DNA from: Marinifilum sp. D737
Lineage (GTDB): Bacteria; Bacteroidota; Bacteroidia; Bacteroidales; Marinifilaceae
Direction of reading: 5' to 3'
Length of the DNA: 46,033 nucleotides
NCBI RefSeq assembly: GCF_026672275.1
Contig: NZ_JANQCD010000033.1
Location: 1 to 46,033, forward strand
Below, piece by piece: positions 33,800 to 42,738 of this stretch. The translations under genes and the position numbers were made by a program. The notes beneath the pieces are model-generated. The model was not told the origin of the DNA, did no database searches, and worked only from the letters and a program-made list of their open reading frames with translations. Position 1 is the stretch's first letter. Every line of letters starts with the position of its first letter.

Positions 33800-34631
33800 T
33801 GGAATCATCAAATCGAGTGTGATTGATGGACCAGGCAATCGCATGGTTATTTTCTTTCAGGAATGTAACTTAAACTGTATGTATTGCCACAATTCCCACA
33901 CCATAGGATTGTGCAATTTGTGTGGTACTTGTGTGGATACATGTCCCACCAACAGTTTGAAGATTGATTCCGAAAACAAACGCATCATCCACAATGAAAA
34001 CACCTGTACTCGTTGTGATGAATGCATTAAAGTTTGTCCTGAAAACAGCAGCCCATTTTACAAACAAATGTCGGTTGAAGATGTTATTTGTGAAATTCTT
34101 GAAGTAAAGGATTTTATTTCGGGCATTACCGTATCAGGTGGTGAAGTAATGCTTCATGCTCCATTCTTAAGCTTGTTATTTCAGGAAATCAAATCCCATT
34201 CTGACTTAAAACATTTATCCATTTTAATTGATTCCAACGGGAATATCGAGCAGGAAAAATGGAACTCTCTCCTCCCCTTAATTGATGGCGTGATGCTGGA
34301 TATCAAGGCATATTCTGCTAAAACACACAAGCAAATAACAGGCTATTCTAACGAGAAGATCTTAAAATCAATTGAATATTTAAACGATAAAAACAAGCTA
34401 AAGGAACTTCGTTTTGTTTTGACTCCCGATTACAATAATGACGAAAGTGAATTGCGAGAAATTGCCAAACTAATGAAATCGGTATCTCCTAATGTTGGAA
34501 AAACTTTAATTAAGATGCGAAATTATGGCATCAGAAAAGAGTTTTCTTTTTTAAGAGAAGCAAGCAGTGAAGAAATGAATTTTGCCAAAAATATTTTTGT
34601 GCAAGCTGATATAGATATTCTTGTGATATGA
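33774..34631 (+). CDS. yjjW: YjjW-family glycyl radical enzyme activase
   Basis: A radical-SAM protein of 285 residues. After SSVIDGPGNRMVIFFQECNL comes the CxxxCxxC cluster (CNLNCMYC, about 27-34) that cleaves S-adenosylmethionine. Two inserted ferredoxin-type 4Fe-4S motifs follow (CNLCGTCVDTCP about 47-58, CTRCDECIKVCP about 77-88). Later come ITVSGGEVMLHAPFL (the GGE motif) and VMLDIKAYS. The architecture is that of YjjW and other glycyl radical activases. The start overlaps the yjjI 3' end, so both are translated together; its job is to place the radical on Gly462 of YjjI. Confidence 0.92.
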   Translation: MSKLQANISGIIKSSVIDGPGNRMVIFFQECNLNCMYCHNSHTIGLCNLCGTCVDTCPTNSLKIDSENKRIIHNENTCTRCDECIKVCPENSSPFYKQMSVEDVICEILEVKDFISGITVSGGEVMLHAPFLSLLFQEIKSHSDLKHLSILIDSNGNIEQEKWNSLLPLIDGVMLDIKAYSAKTHKQITGYSNEKILKSIEYLNDKNKLKELRFVLTPDYNNDESELREIAKLMKSVSPNVGKTLIKMRNYGIRKEFSFLREASSEEMNFAKNIFVQADIDILVI

Positions 34632-34640
34632 AATCATATT

Positions 34641-34826
34641 TTACCACCGGTATATCAACAAATACAAAAGCAGCAAAGGAATAATAAGTAGAAAGCCAAA
34701 CCATGCATTTGATTTGTTCTGACAAACCATCATGTACTTGGGTCTCTCCTTTCCTGAAATTAAAGATTGTATATACAGAATTGCAAAGCGAATTGCTCCT
34801 CCAACAAAACAAAAAATAGGATGCAT
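34641..34826 (-). CDS. Small membrane protein
   Basis: A protein of 61 residues with a hydrophobic N-terminus (MHPIFCFVGGAIRFAILYIQ), a short polar centre (SGKERPKYMMVCQNKSNAWF) and a strong TM helix (GFLLIIPLLLLYLLIYRW). It converges on yjjW (10-base gap) and diverges from the FKBP gene. Composition and the well-formed two-helix layout argue that it is real, although it is short. Function unknown. Confidence 0.55.
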   Translation of the reverse strand: MHPIFCFVGGAIRFAILYIQSLISGKERPKYMMVCQNKSNAWFGFLLIIPLLLLYLLIYRW

Positions 34827-34870
34827 GATTTTAATATCTAATTTTGTTGTTGCAAGATAGTACTATTATC

Positions 34871-35260
34871 ATGAAGAGAAACAAATTTAAGCAACTTAAC
34901 GAGAAAGAGATTCTAGCATATATCTCAAAACATCAGCTTGATGCACAAAGAACAGAATCAGGTTTGCACTATGTAATTGTAAGCAAGGGAGAAGGCAAAA
35001 GCCCCACTCCTGAGAGCAATGTCTCAATTGCTTATATTGGTTACTTGACCAATGGCAATATTTTCGATAAAAGTGAAAACCTGGAAATTAACCTATCGGT
35101 AGTCATCGAAGGTTGGAAAGAAGGCTTATCCTATTTTAAAGAAGGTGGAGAAGGAATTTTAATCATCCCATCACATTTGGCCTATGGAAGTACTGATTAT
35201 GGAGCCATTCCTGGAGGTTCCGTACTGATATTTGATATTGTTCTAGGCAAAGTTTTTTAG
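34871..35260 (+). CDS. FKBP-type peptidyl-prolyl isomerase
   Basis: A protein of 129 residues. The ATG at 34871 is preferred to the frame start at 34844, giving a basic N-terminus MKRNKFKQLNEKEI. The FKBP core runs from about residue 40: SNVSIAYIGYLTNGNIFDKS, VIEGWKEGLSYFKEGGEGIL, IIPSHLAYGSTDYGAIPGGS and LIFDIVLGKV. These include most of the usual active-site positions (Tyr, Phe-Asp, Val-Ile, Trp, Tyr). No signal peptide is seen, so it is probably cytoplasmic. It ends in a bidirectional terminator. Confidence 0.9.
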   Translation: MKRNKFKQLNEKEILAYISKHQLDAQRTESGLHYVIVSKGEGKSPTPESNVSIAYIGYLTNGNIFDKSENLEINLSVVIEGWKEGLSYFKEGGEGILIIPSHLAYGSTDYGAIPGGSVLIFDIVLGKVF

Positions 35261-35261
35261 T

Positions 35262-35300
35262 ACAAAAAAACCTGACAAAGAATATGTCAGGTTAAATTTT
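35262..35300. terminator. Bidirectional intrinsic terminator
   Basis: AACCTGACA (35269-35277) pairs with TGTCAGGTT (35285-35293), 7-base loop, flanked by an A-run (35264-35270) and a T-rich tail (35293-35300). It serves the converging FKBP and TPR genes. Confidence 0.85.
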
Positions 35301-35316
35301 ATCAATTAGAACAGCT

Positions 35317-35832
35317 TTAGATTCTTTTCATCATGTGTTCAATTTCTTTAATTTGAGCTGAAAGCATTTTTTGTTTATCTAAGCTCTTGGCTTCCTGCAA
35401 GTAATACTTTGATAGCTTCTTGTTTCTTCTGGATAGATAAATGCCTGACAAATTCAAATTCGCAACCGCTTTATCCGTTTTCATTCTTAGACCGATATTT
35501 AAAGCCTTTTTAAACTGCTTTTCTGCCTGATTGTTTTTATGCTCTTGCGAAAAAATCAATCCAGATAAATAGTAGTAATATGCCTCTTGGCTTTTGATCA
35601 TTCTTTCAGGATGCTTCACTCCACTCAGCACTTTACCTGCAGACTGAAATTTATTTTTTCTAAGAAAATAGAAAGCAATCAAGTTTTTCTCGTTCTTAAA
35701 ATGCAACAATACAAATAATCCCGATAGCAGTACAGCAAGTATACCTAATCCAATGAAACTTTTAATAAACAGGAAGATTGAACCCAACAGTAGAATCCCA
35801 GCAATAATCAATCTTATAATCTTACTCAACAT
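35317..35832 (-). CDS. Membrane-anchored TPR protein
   Basis: A protein of 171 residues with two closely spaced N-terminal membrane helices (about 5-23, IRLIIAGILLLGSIFLFI, and 28-44, GLGILAVLLSGLFVLLH). A basic helical domain with two or three TPR-like units follows (EAYYYYLSGLIFSQEHKNNQ, VANLNLSGIYLSRRNKKLSK). The TPR part is likely cytoplasmic. No function can be assigned. It is followed by the shared terminator. Confidence 0.75.
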   Translation of the reverse strand: MLSKIIRLIIAGILLLGSIFLFIKSFIGLGILAVLLSGLFVLLHFKNEKNLIAFYFLRKNKFQSAGKVLSGVKHPERMIKSQEAYYYYLSGLIFSQEHKNNQAEKQFKKALNIGLRMKTDKAVANLNLSGIYLSRRNKKLSKYYLQEAKSLDKQKMLSAQIKEIEHMMKRI

Positions 35833-36290
35833 GATGTGTAAATTTTAAATTTGCAATACAAAACAAGTCATTTTTTGTTAAAAACCAAGAGTACACAGCC
35901 TGTGTTTTACTATTTAATATTCTTTCTATTTAAACCCAAGCTTTCTATTGATATTACAAGTATTTGAATGCGAGTCATCCACATACACAATATGCTTTTT
36001 CGCATTAGTAGCTCATGTTTTCAACTATGGCTTATAAATGGTATTTATAAGCAGTCAGCATTGTGAATTATTGAATTGCTTCATTACTTTGTTAATATAA
36101 TATCTATGATGCAAATTGAAATGACCCCATCAAACAATCATATTCTTTTGAAATTCCCTATTGTTTTTTCAATTCAAATGCAAGCAGTCAGCTTTAATCA
36201 TATATTGTATGAATCCGACTAATAAGTTTTACTATATTTACCTGAATACTAAAAGTAGGTTTTCTCTACTACTTCCAAATTTTTAATTGC
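35833..36290. other. Gene-free region between TPR and Cache-sensor genes
   Basis: In 458 bases no gene is seen. An 11-base element AAGCAGTCAGC is present near 36181-36191, with a close copy near 36049-36058. The stretch is divergent and should hold promoters for both neighbours, but no strong TTTG/TAnnTTTG pair stands out. Confidence 0.5.
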
Positions 36291-38744
36291 ATGAAAAAAG
36301 CCAATAATAAATTTATTTACAGCATTGTAATTCCTACAATTTTAGCAATCTCAATGTTTGTGATCACCTTCTATATTATCCTTATTCCTTTATTCGAACG
36401 CAGTATGATGGATCGCAAAAAGGAAACAATTTCCGAATTAACCAATGCTGCGTGGAGTGTATTATCGGAATATCAGGAAGCCTACCTCAATGGTGAAATT
36501 AATTTGTTGGAAGCACAGGAAAAAGCATCTGAACACATTGGGAAAATGCGATATGGTAACGAACAGAAAGATTATTTCTGGATTATTACCAGTAGTCCAA
36601 AAATGATCATGCATCCCTATCGTCCAGACCTTAACGGCACCGACCTTTCTAATTTTTCAGACAATCACGAAAATAAACTCTTTGTGGATGCTGCCGAACT
36701 GGTAAAAAATGAAGGAGAAGGTTTTATTCAATATTACTGGCAATGGAAAGATGATGCCTCTAAAATATCTCCTAAACTATCCTATGTAAAGGGATTTTCT
36801 GAATGGAATTGGGTTATTGGTACTGGCATTTACCTGGATGATGTTGAAATGGAAATCAGCCAACTGAAGAAGACATTATTAAAAATATCTTTCACCATTA
36901 TTCTTTTTATTGCAGTCATTTTACTGTATGTGCTTCGCCAAACAAGAATTATTGAGGAAAAAAGATTAAAGGCTGAAAAACAATTGCTTTTATCCATTCA
37001 GAAATACAAAAGCCTTGTAAATGCCTCTACCGAAGGGACATTAATGTTAGTGGATGAGAAAGTAGTTTTTGCCAACAATAAGTTCACAAAGTTATTCGAT
37101 AATGAAAACATAGTAGGATCCAATTTCTCAAACTTGTTTAAGATGAGCTGGACCGATTTGGTAAGCAAAATCGAGAACCCACAGAAAACCTCCACTTTTG
37201 AAACGGAACTGGTAAATGCTCAAGCGGGTCTCGAAACTGTTGTAATTTCCGTTACACAAATCACGCTGTCAGGCGAAGTAGGGTACATTATTGTTGCCAA
37301 AAATGTAACTGAAAAAAAGCGTTTAAGATTAGATGCCAATAAAATGTCGGAAGACATTCAGCTTTCCCTGCAATTGATGAATCAGCCAATTGATAACCTG
37401 ATTCGAAAAAATGTATGCTGCAATATACAAACTCCTATTCATGAAGTTGCCAAATTGATGACTGCGCAGGAATGCAAGCTCGTTTGTGTAAAAGAAAATG
37501 ATGAGGTTATAGGTATTATTACAGATACAGATTTAAGAACCAGAGTATTGGCACAGGAAAAGAGTACCAATAAAATGGTAGCTACCATTATGTCTGCGCC
37601 TATTGTAAGTATCAATCAAGATGCATTATTATACGAAGCAATTTTACGATTTAAGCAAAAAAACATATCGCACCTTTTGATTGAAAACAATTATGGTGAA
37701 ATAGTTGGGAATATAAGTAGCAGACAATGTCATGAAATGCAGCAAAATTCCTTAACTCATTTAATCAATCAGATTAACGAATGCAGCACTGTGGAGAGCA
37801 TCAAGCGCATACACAATAAAGTACCAATATTAATTCAAGCTGTTTTTACCAGCTCTGATAATATTAATAGTGTTTCCCGTATTATTACCTCTATAGCCGA
37901 TACCATTACTTCCCGAATTATAGAATTGGCAATACAAGAGGTTGGGCCTGTTCCATGCAATTTTGCCTTTATTACCATGGGCAGCGAAGGACGTGAAGAA
38001 CAAAGTTTAAAAGCCGATCAAGATAATGCCATAATTTTTGATATGGATAGCGATGAAAACAAATCCTACTTCTTGAGACTATCCGAAATCATTAATGAAA
38101 ACTTACATGCCATTGGATACTCGCGATGCAAGGGTGATTTAATGGCTGGTAATCCTGAATGGTGTAATTCTATCGATGTTTGGAAAAACTATTTCTCGAA
38201 ATGGATTAACAATCCGGATATGCCTAATGTTTTGGATAGTTCAATTTTTCTTGACTTAAGAAACATTTATGGCGACAACAAGTTGGTAGATGATCTTTTT
38301 GAACATGTATATGCAGAACTGGATCATAATCTTGATTTTTATAATCAACTGGCTAAAACTGTAATTGGAGTAAAACCAATCATGGGCAAAAAATCTGTTA
38401 ATATTAAAAAATATCTACAACCCATTATTGGATATCTTAGAATACATGCACTTCACCATTCAATCCGGGAAACAAATAGTTTGCTGCGATTGAATCAATT
38501 GATGGCATTGGGTGTTATCCCCGAAAAAAGTGCTGAAGAAATCGAGGCCATGTATAACTTTCTGATGCATTTAAGAATTAAATGGCAAGTAAACTTAATA
38601 CTAGATAATGATTGGCCTGAAAATGATGTATTGCTTAAAAATCTGACTGAAATAGAAAAAAATTCTTTAAAAAGTATCGAAAAAGAGATTGCATCTCTTC
38701 AGGATGATCTAAAATCTGCATTTAAGATTTCAGAATACCAATAA
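36291..38744 (+). CDS. Cache-PAS-CBS sensor with GlnD-like nucleotidyltransferase domain (DUF294)
   Basis: A protein of 817 residues. TM1 (about 10-33) and TM2 (about 199-216) flank a periplasmic sCache_2 domain (DYFWIITSSPKMIMHPYRPD about 94-113; SEWNWVIGTGIYLDD about 170-184). In the cytoplasm follow a PAS-like domain (about 235-345) and two CBS motifs (about 372-480, VIGIITDTDLRTRVLA and EIVGNISSRQCHEM). A DUF294 nucleotidyltransferase comes next (about 490-640, ITMGSEGREEQSLKADQDNA with GS at 564-565 and Asp576/Asp578). Its helical DUF294_C end follows (about 660-810). DUF294 proteins resemble GlnD uridylyltransferase. A direct fusion to an extracellular small-molecule sensor suggests a signal-controlled protein-nucleotidylating enzyme. 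The target is unknown, and no histidine-kinase domain is present. Confidence 0.9.
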   Translation: MKKANNKFIYSIVIPTILAISMFVITFYIILIPLFERSMMDRKKETISELTNAAWSVLSEYQEAYLNGEINLLEAQEKASEHIGKMRYGNEQKDYFWIITSSPKMIMHPYRPDLNGTDLSNFSDNHENKLFVDAAELVKNEGEGFIQYYWQWKDDASKISPKLSYVKGFSEWNWVIGTGIYLDDVEMEISQLKKTLLKISFTIILFIAVILLYVLRQTRIIEEKRLKAEKQLLLSIQKYKSLVNASTEGTLMLVDEKVVFANNKFTKLFDNENIVGSNFSNLFKMSWTDLVSKIENPQKTSTFETELVNAQAGLETVVISVTQITLSGEVGYIIVAKNVTEKKRLRLDANKMSEDIQLSLQLMNQPIDNLIRKNVCCNIQTPIHEVAKLMTAQECKLVCVKENDEVIGIITDTDLRTRVLAQEKSTNKMVATIMSAPIVSINQDALLYEAILRFKQKNISHLLIENNYGEIVGNISSRQCHEMQQNSLTHLINQINECSTVESIKRIHNKVPILIQAVFTSSDNINSVSRIITSIADTITSRIIELAIQEVGPVPCNFAFITMGSEGREEQSLKADQDNAIIFDMDSDENKSYFLRLSEIINENLHAIGYSRCKGDLMAGNPEWCNSIDVWKNYFSKWINNPDMPNVLDSSIFLDLRNIYGDNKLVDDLFEHVYAELDHNLDFYNQLAKTVIGVKPIMGKKSVNIKKYLQPIIGYLRIHALHHSIRETNSLLRLNQLMALGVIPEKSAEEIEAMYNFLMHLRIKWQVNLILDNDWPENDVLLKNLTEIEKNSLKSIEKEIASLQDDLKSAFKISEYQ

Positions 38745-38757
38745 ACAGTTCTGGCTT

Positions 38758-39426
38758 TTAAAAGTTCCAAATATCATTCTTTCGGATCAGCTTGCAAGGG
38801 TTTCCGAAAGCAATGCTGTTTGCAGGAATATCTTTGGTTACCACACTCCCCATACCAATAAATGTATTATCGCCTATCTCAACATTGTTCTTAACAATTG
38901 CACCGGAACCTATTTCACATGCTTTTCCAATCTTTACATTTCCTGAGGTGATAACTCCCGGATTAATATCAGTAAAATCGCCAATGGAATTGTGATGTCC
39001 TATTTTTGCCCCTCTTTTAATGCTAACGCCAAAACCTATCTTCGTTTGAGCACTAATCACACATTGATGATCTATTAACAGCGCTTTTTCAAGCTTGCTA
39101 CTAACACTAACAATTGACGAATCTGCAATCAAATTATCGTAATCATCTCGTTCCAAAACCTTGGAAAAATCCTTGTAAACCGGGTATTTATTCTTAGGAC
39201 TAGCCAAACCAAATAGAATTGGAAGCTTACGGTTTACCCTCTCAATTGCTTGTACCTGAAAATGAATTTTTTGAAGCCAATCATTAGCTTTGGTCTCCAA
39301 TTCCATATTCAGGAATACATCAAAGGCAATTTCCTTCTCATGATTATGGTAGAGTAAATCGTGAATCACACAAATCCAATTGGGATCAAATCCCATTAAC
39401 TGATACACATCTCTTTTTAACGCCAT
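38758..39426 (-). CDS. NeuD/PglD-like left-handed beta-helix acyltransferase
   Basis: A protein of 222 residues. The N-terminal part (about 1-100) resembles the PglD/NeuD sugar-binding domain but lacks an obvious Rossmann glycine motif. The C-terminal part (about 105-215) is a hexapeptide-repeat beta-helix (TKIGFGVSIKRGAKIGHHNS, IGDFTDINPGVITSGNVKIG, EIGDNTFIGMGSVVTKDIPA) ending in the usual NPCKLIRK. Such enzymes usually transfer acetyl from acetyl-CoA to an amino sugar. The start overlaps the preceding BKACE gene by 41 bases; Met11 (39396) would reduce the overlap to 11 bases. No sugar nucleotide genes are nearby, so another amine substrate is possible. Confidence 0.8.
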   Translation of the reverse strand: MALKRDVYQLMGFDPNWICVIHDLLYHNHEKEIAFDVFLNMELETKANDWLQKIHFQVQAIERVNRKLPILFGLASPKNKYPVYKDFSKVLERDDYDNLIADSSIVSVSSKLEKALLIDHQCVISAQTKIGFGVSIKRGAKIGHHNSIGDFTDINPGVITSGNVKIGKACEIGSGAIVKNNVEIGDNTFIGMGSVVTKDIPANSIAFGNPCKLIRKNDIWNF

Positions 39427-40249
39427 CGTTTCTAAATCCTAGGTTCCCAAATTCTTTAGGTGAAAAATACTGCTTGCCGTGAATTGAAATTAAAGAATGG
39501 ATACGTTGAACCAGTTCTATATTCGTTGCTTTACGAGATCTGCTTTCATCCCACCAAATGTTATCCTCAAGTCCAACTCTTACTCCATATCCCATTGCAA
39601 CTGCCGCTGCGTTTACTCTTAACTGATCAGCGGCTAATCCAGCTAATCCAATAAAATGATTCTCCGGAATATCAGAAACGGCTGTTCCTATTTGCTGAAA
39701 GTTTGCCTGAAATCCGGCAATATTTCCAAAAAGTAAGTTCCAATAAAACGGGCCTTCAATAATTCCTTTTTTAATTAGATATTTTCCGTAATTGATCATC
39801 CCCAAATCAAAGCATTCCATTTCTGTGTTTACGCCATAATCTTTCATTTTTTGAGCCAAGCGCTGAATCATATCAGGAGCATTTACTGATGCTTGTTTCA
39901 CAAAATTCAAGCTACTCAGTGTCAGGGAACACATATCAGGTTTTAGCTCTATTACTTCAGACCTTTTCTCAAATTCAGGAAAATTTCTTCCTGAAGTACT
40001 GCCACAAATTATCAAATCAGGACAATGCTTGCGTACTCCTTCAAATATGTCACGATATACATTTCTAGTATAGGTCGGAATGCCATCATCTTCGCGTGCA
40101 TGCAAATGAACAATGCTTATTCCTATTTCGTAAGCCTCATGGGTTTGTTCTATAATTTCTTGTGGCGAAATCGGCACAAATGGAGTCATGTCCTTGGTAG
40201 GTACCATACCAGTTGGACAAAAATTTATAATAATCTTATTGTTATTCAT
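39386..40249 (-). CDS. Beta-keto acid cleavage enzyme (BKACE/Kce-like, DUF849)
   Basis: A protein of 287 residues of the family that includes 3-keto-5-aminohexanoate cleavage enzyme. The zinc-binding IVHLHARE (His48, His50) follows the CPTGMVPTKD start. Later motifs are ICGSTSGRNFPEFEKRSEVI, DMCSLTLSSLNF, NTEMECFDLGM and VRVGLEDNIWWDESRSRKAT. The family condenses a beta-keto acid with acetyl-CoA to give acetoacetate and a new acyl-CoA. The usual lysine-fermentation neighbours are missing; instead the gene overlaps an acyltransferase gene. The substrate is therefore open. Confidence 0.9.
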   Translation of the reverse strand: MNNNKIIINFCPTGMVPTKDMTPFVPISPQEIIEQTHEAYEIGISIVHLHAREDDGIPTYTRNVYRDIFEGVRKHCPDLIICGSTSGRNFPEFEKRSEVIELKPDMCSLTLSSLNFVKQASVNAPDMIQRLAQKMKDYGVNTEMECFDLGMINYGKYLIKKGIIEGPFYWNLLFGNIAGFQANFQQIGTAVSDIPENHFIGLAGLAADQLRVNAAAVAMGYGVRVGLEDNIWWDESRSRKATNIELVQRIHSLISIHGKQYFSPKEFGNLGFRNDGVKKRCVSVNGI

Positions 40250-40386
40250 CTATTGTATGGTTAATGGTGTACTATTAAATATACAATATTTTTCTTTTTT
40301 TCAGCAATCAAAACAAGCTTAACTACTCGGTCTTTCAATACTTTAACTATTATTAAACAAGATTCATTAGAGAACGTATTATGCAA

Positions 40387-40429
40387 TACTTCGCAAAAAA
40401 ATCCCCTTTTTCTTAGAAAAAGGGGAAAG
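40387..40429 (-). terminator. Intrinsic terminator of the Zn-ribbon gene
   Basis: CCCCTTTTTC (40403-40412) pairs with GAAAAAGGGG (40416-40425) across a three-base loop. On the minus strand it is followed by a T-run (complement of AAAAAAA at 40395-40401). It lies 25 bases after the stop at 40450. Confidence 0.85.
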
Positions 40430-40449
40430 CATATCTTATTCAATTTTCT

Positions 40450-40749
40450 TTATTCAACTCCAATGGATATTCTGAATTGAAGTGCTTTTTCGCGAAAATC
40501 ATCGAACTCTCCATATTCAATAAACCTGCTTACTCTACCATTACAGATCTTGCAAGTACCTTTTATCAGGATATCGTTCATATCATTCAAAAAATTTTCT
40601 TTTACATCTACCCCTTTGGTACACATCTCCTTGCAATGCACACAATATGTTCCTTCCTGGACAATATAGTTGTAAGCTGCTTTTTCCTCTTCATCTAAAA
40701 GAACATTTAGTTGAAATTGATTGAGCTTAATCTCTTTAAATTTACTCAT
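40450..40749 (-). CDS. Small protein with two CxxC pairs (zinc-ribbon-like)
   Basis: A protein of 99 residues with TYCVHCKEMC (Cys36, Cys39, Cys43) and GTCKICNGRVSRFIEYGEF (Cys66, Cys69). The pairs have the spacing of a zinc ribbon. The N-terminal helix DEEEKAAYNYIVQEGTY and a short basic C-terminus are also seen. It has a good terminator and stands alone. It may bind RNA or protein; no specific role can be named. Confidence 0.7.
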   Translation of the reverse strand: MSKFKEIKLNQFQLNVLLDEEEKAAYNYIVQEGTYCVHCKEMCTKGVDVKENFLNDMNDILIKGTCKICNGRVSRFIEYGEFDDFREKALQFRISIGVE

Positions 40750-41059
40750 TATATGATACTTAGCCTATTTAAAGTAGTAATTCCCAAAATTTAAATTGTA
40801 TCACGAATTTAGGAATATTCTGACTTATGACAAATTTTTCCCGATGCTTTTTAAAAGCAATTTGGATATATTATAGGTAAAATAATGAGCTTATCATTAA
40901 TTGCAGCTAAATCATTGGAAAAGCACAACGGTTAAATCAGTTACATTTTTTAAATTTAGGAATATTTACATATCATTTGTATAAGCTTTATTTAAATCGG
41001 ACACAAAACTCTTTTTCTTCAAAATATCCTATTATCTTTGTATAAAATAATATTACAAA
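40750..41059. promoter_or_regulatory. Divergent region with pyrD promoter candidate
   Basis: No gene is seen in these 310 bases. TATCTTTG (41033-41040) is a perfect match to the Bacteroidota -7 element and sits 19 bases before the pyrD start; the -33 region is only a weak T-rich stretch. No hairpin or known riboswitch was noticed. Confidence 0.5.
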
Positions 41060-42112
41060 ATGAGTTTATATCGCCTAATTATACGTCCTCTATTAATTCA
41101 ATTCGATGCTGAAAAAATACACAAGTTTACTTTTTCGTGCTTAACACTTTTTCAAAAGATTGCCTTTATTCGCAAAATTTCTTCACTATTCCTTACCAAA
41201 AATCATCCTGAATTGGAACGTGAGCTATTTGGTTTAAGATTTCCAAACCCCGTTGGTTTGGCAGCCGGATTGGATAAAAATGCTGAAGCTTTCGATATGT
41301 TGGGTAGTATGGGCTTTGGTTTTATCGAGATTGGAACTTTAACCCCAAAGCCTCAAGATGGAAACCCAAAACCTCGCCTGTTCCGATTTGTAAACGACAA
41401 GGCAATTGTGAACAGAATGGGTTTTAACAATGATGGTGTGCTGGAAGCAGTAGAAAGACTAAAAAAGAAAAAAACAAATGTTATTATAGGTGGAAATATT
41501 GGTAAAAATAAAGTTACTCCTAACGAACTTGCCAGCGATGACTACATAAACTGTTTTGAAGCCTTATATCCATATGTTAATTACTTTGTTGTGAATGTAA
41601 GCTCTCCTAACACTCCAAACCTTAGGGCATTGCAAGATAAGGAACCATTAAAAGATCTTTTGAATAAATTAATGGGATTGAATAAAATCAAAAAGAAAAC
41701 GAAACCCATTCTGCTTAAAATTGCTCCCGATATTAATGAAGCCCAACTGGATGATATCATAGAAATCGTTCAGGACACTAAAATTGCAGGTATTGTGGCT
41801 ACAAACACAACTATTTCAAGGGATGGCTTGAGCTATTCCGAAAAAGAAATTGAAGCGGTTGGTGCCGGTGGTTTAAGCGGAAATCCTTTAAAGAAAAAAT
41901 CTACAGAAGTAATACGATACATACATCAAAAATCAAATGGCAGCATTCCAATTATTGGTGTAGGTGGTATAATGACTGTAGAAGATGCTCTGGAAAAGTT
42001 GGATGCCGGAGCCTCATTAATTCAAATTTATACTGGTTTTATCTACAGCGGACCAAGTTTAATTAAAGAAATTAATAAGGCTTTAATCAAAAGAGCTAAA
42101 GTTAAGCTATAA
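41060..42112 (+). CDS. pyrD: Quinone-dependent dihydroorotate dehydrogenase
   Basis: A protein of 350 residues, normal for class 2 PyrD. It oxidises dihydroorotate to orotate in pyrimidine synthesis and passes electrons to the quinone pool at the inner membrane. The N-terminal amphipathic membrane-binding part ([20 protein letters not shown]) precedes the FMN barrel. Seen are [55 protein letters not shown] (with the catalytic Ser/Asn environment), [27 protein letters not shown] and [20 protein letters not shown]. It is monocistronic with its own promoter, and its stop overlaps the converging GreA-like gene. Confidence 0.97.
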   Translation: MSLYRLIIRPLLIQFDAEKIHKFTFSCLTLFQKIAFIRKISSLFLTKNHPELERELFGLRFPNPVGLAAGLDKNAEAFDMLGSMGFGFIEIGTLTPKPQDGNPKPRLFRFVNDKAIVNRMGFNNDGVLEAVERLKKKKTNVIIGGNIGKNKVTPNELASDDYINCFEALYPYVNYFVVNVSSPNTPNLRALQDKEPLKDLLNKLMGLNKIKKKTKPILLKIAPDINEAQLDDIIEIVQDTKIAGIVATNTTISRDGLSYSEKEIEAVGAGGLSGNPLKKKSTEVIRYIHQKSNGSIPIIGVGGIMTVEDALEKLDAGASLIQIYTGFIYSGPSLIKEINKALIKRAKVKL

Positions 42113-42568
42113 TATTTCTTCAATTGTATACGATTGATCTTTGAAGATAATCTGGTCTCCTTTTTGTTTTCCCTTAAAAGCTTGTACCAAATCGGATTGA
42201 AATGACACAATAAAATAGTTCTGTCCATGCAATTCCATTTGCCCCAACCCCGCCAAAATATAAAAAGATATTTTGTTGGTGATTACCAATGAGCCCAACT
42301 GCACAGTTTTATTTTTTACTTCAGGATTAATTCTATCGACAATGCTTTTAAGTTTTTGGTTATTTGTCAATTGTCGCATCACCTTTTCTTGCTCCAGGTG
42401 CATCATGGCTCTGCCCGTTTCATGCTTATCTCCAGCTGTACTTTTGCTTTCGCTCGCCACTGATTCTTTTAATGCGGATATCGAATTATGGTTTGCTTTG
42501 ATTTTCGATTGAATTAGTTCCTGCGCCTTATTGTACAAGTCTACTTTTAATGTGTTTGGTGTATTCAT
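42107..42568 (-). CDS. GreA/GreB-like protein
   Basis: A protein of 153 residues. The N-terminal half is a helical coiled coil ([40 protein letters not shown]), and the C-terminal half has the FKBP-like beta pattern of GreA/GreB ([20 protein letters not shown] and [20 protein letters not shown]). Such proteins are frequent in Bacteroidota, often misnamed 3-oxoacyl-ACP synthase. They may act on RNA polymerase, but the acidic tip typical of GreA is replaced by SxxGDKHET, so cleavage activity is uncertain. It overlaps the end of pyrD by six bases on the other strand. Confidence 0.75.
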   Translation of the reverse strand: MNTPNTLKVDLYNKAQELIQSKIKANHNSISALKESVASESKSTAGDKHETGRAMMHLEQEKVMRQLTNNQKLKSIVDRINPEVKNKTVQLGSLVITNKISFYILAGLGQMELHGQNYFIVSFQSDLVQAFKGKQKGDQIIFKDQSYTIEEIL

Positions 42569-42738
42569 TGTTGTATTCCAATTAAGAAATCAAATGTACT
42601 AATAAGAAATAGCAATCCCGATTAAGATTGAAAACAATCCTCTGTTCCTTCTCAAACTTTAAATCAAGTCAAGCTATTTTGCGATTTTTTAAAAAATACT
42701 TTACTTTTCGAAAAATCTAAACTAGCACTTATTCTCTT

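Noticed and set aside
34531-34812. 93-residue minus-strand frame
   Set aside because: It overlaps yjjW for about 100 bases and competes with a better two-helix frame at 34641-34826.
40261-40443. Possible 60-residue minus-strand gene
   Set aside because: It contains the intrinsic terminator of the neighbouring Zn-ribbon gene and has no sensible protein pattern.
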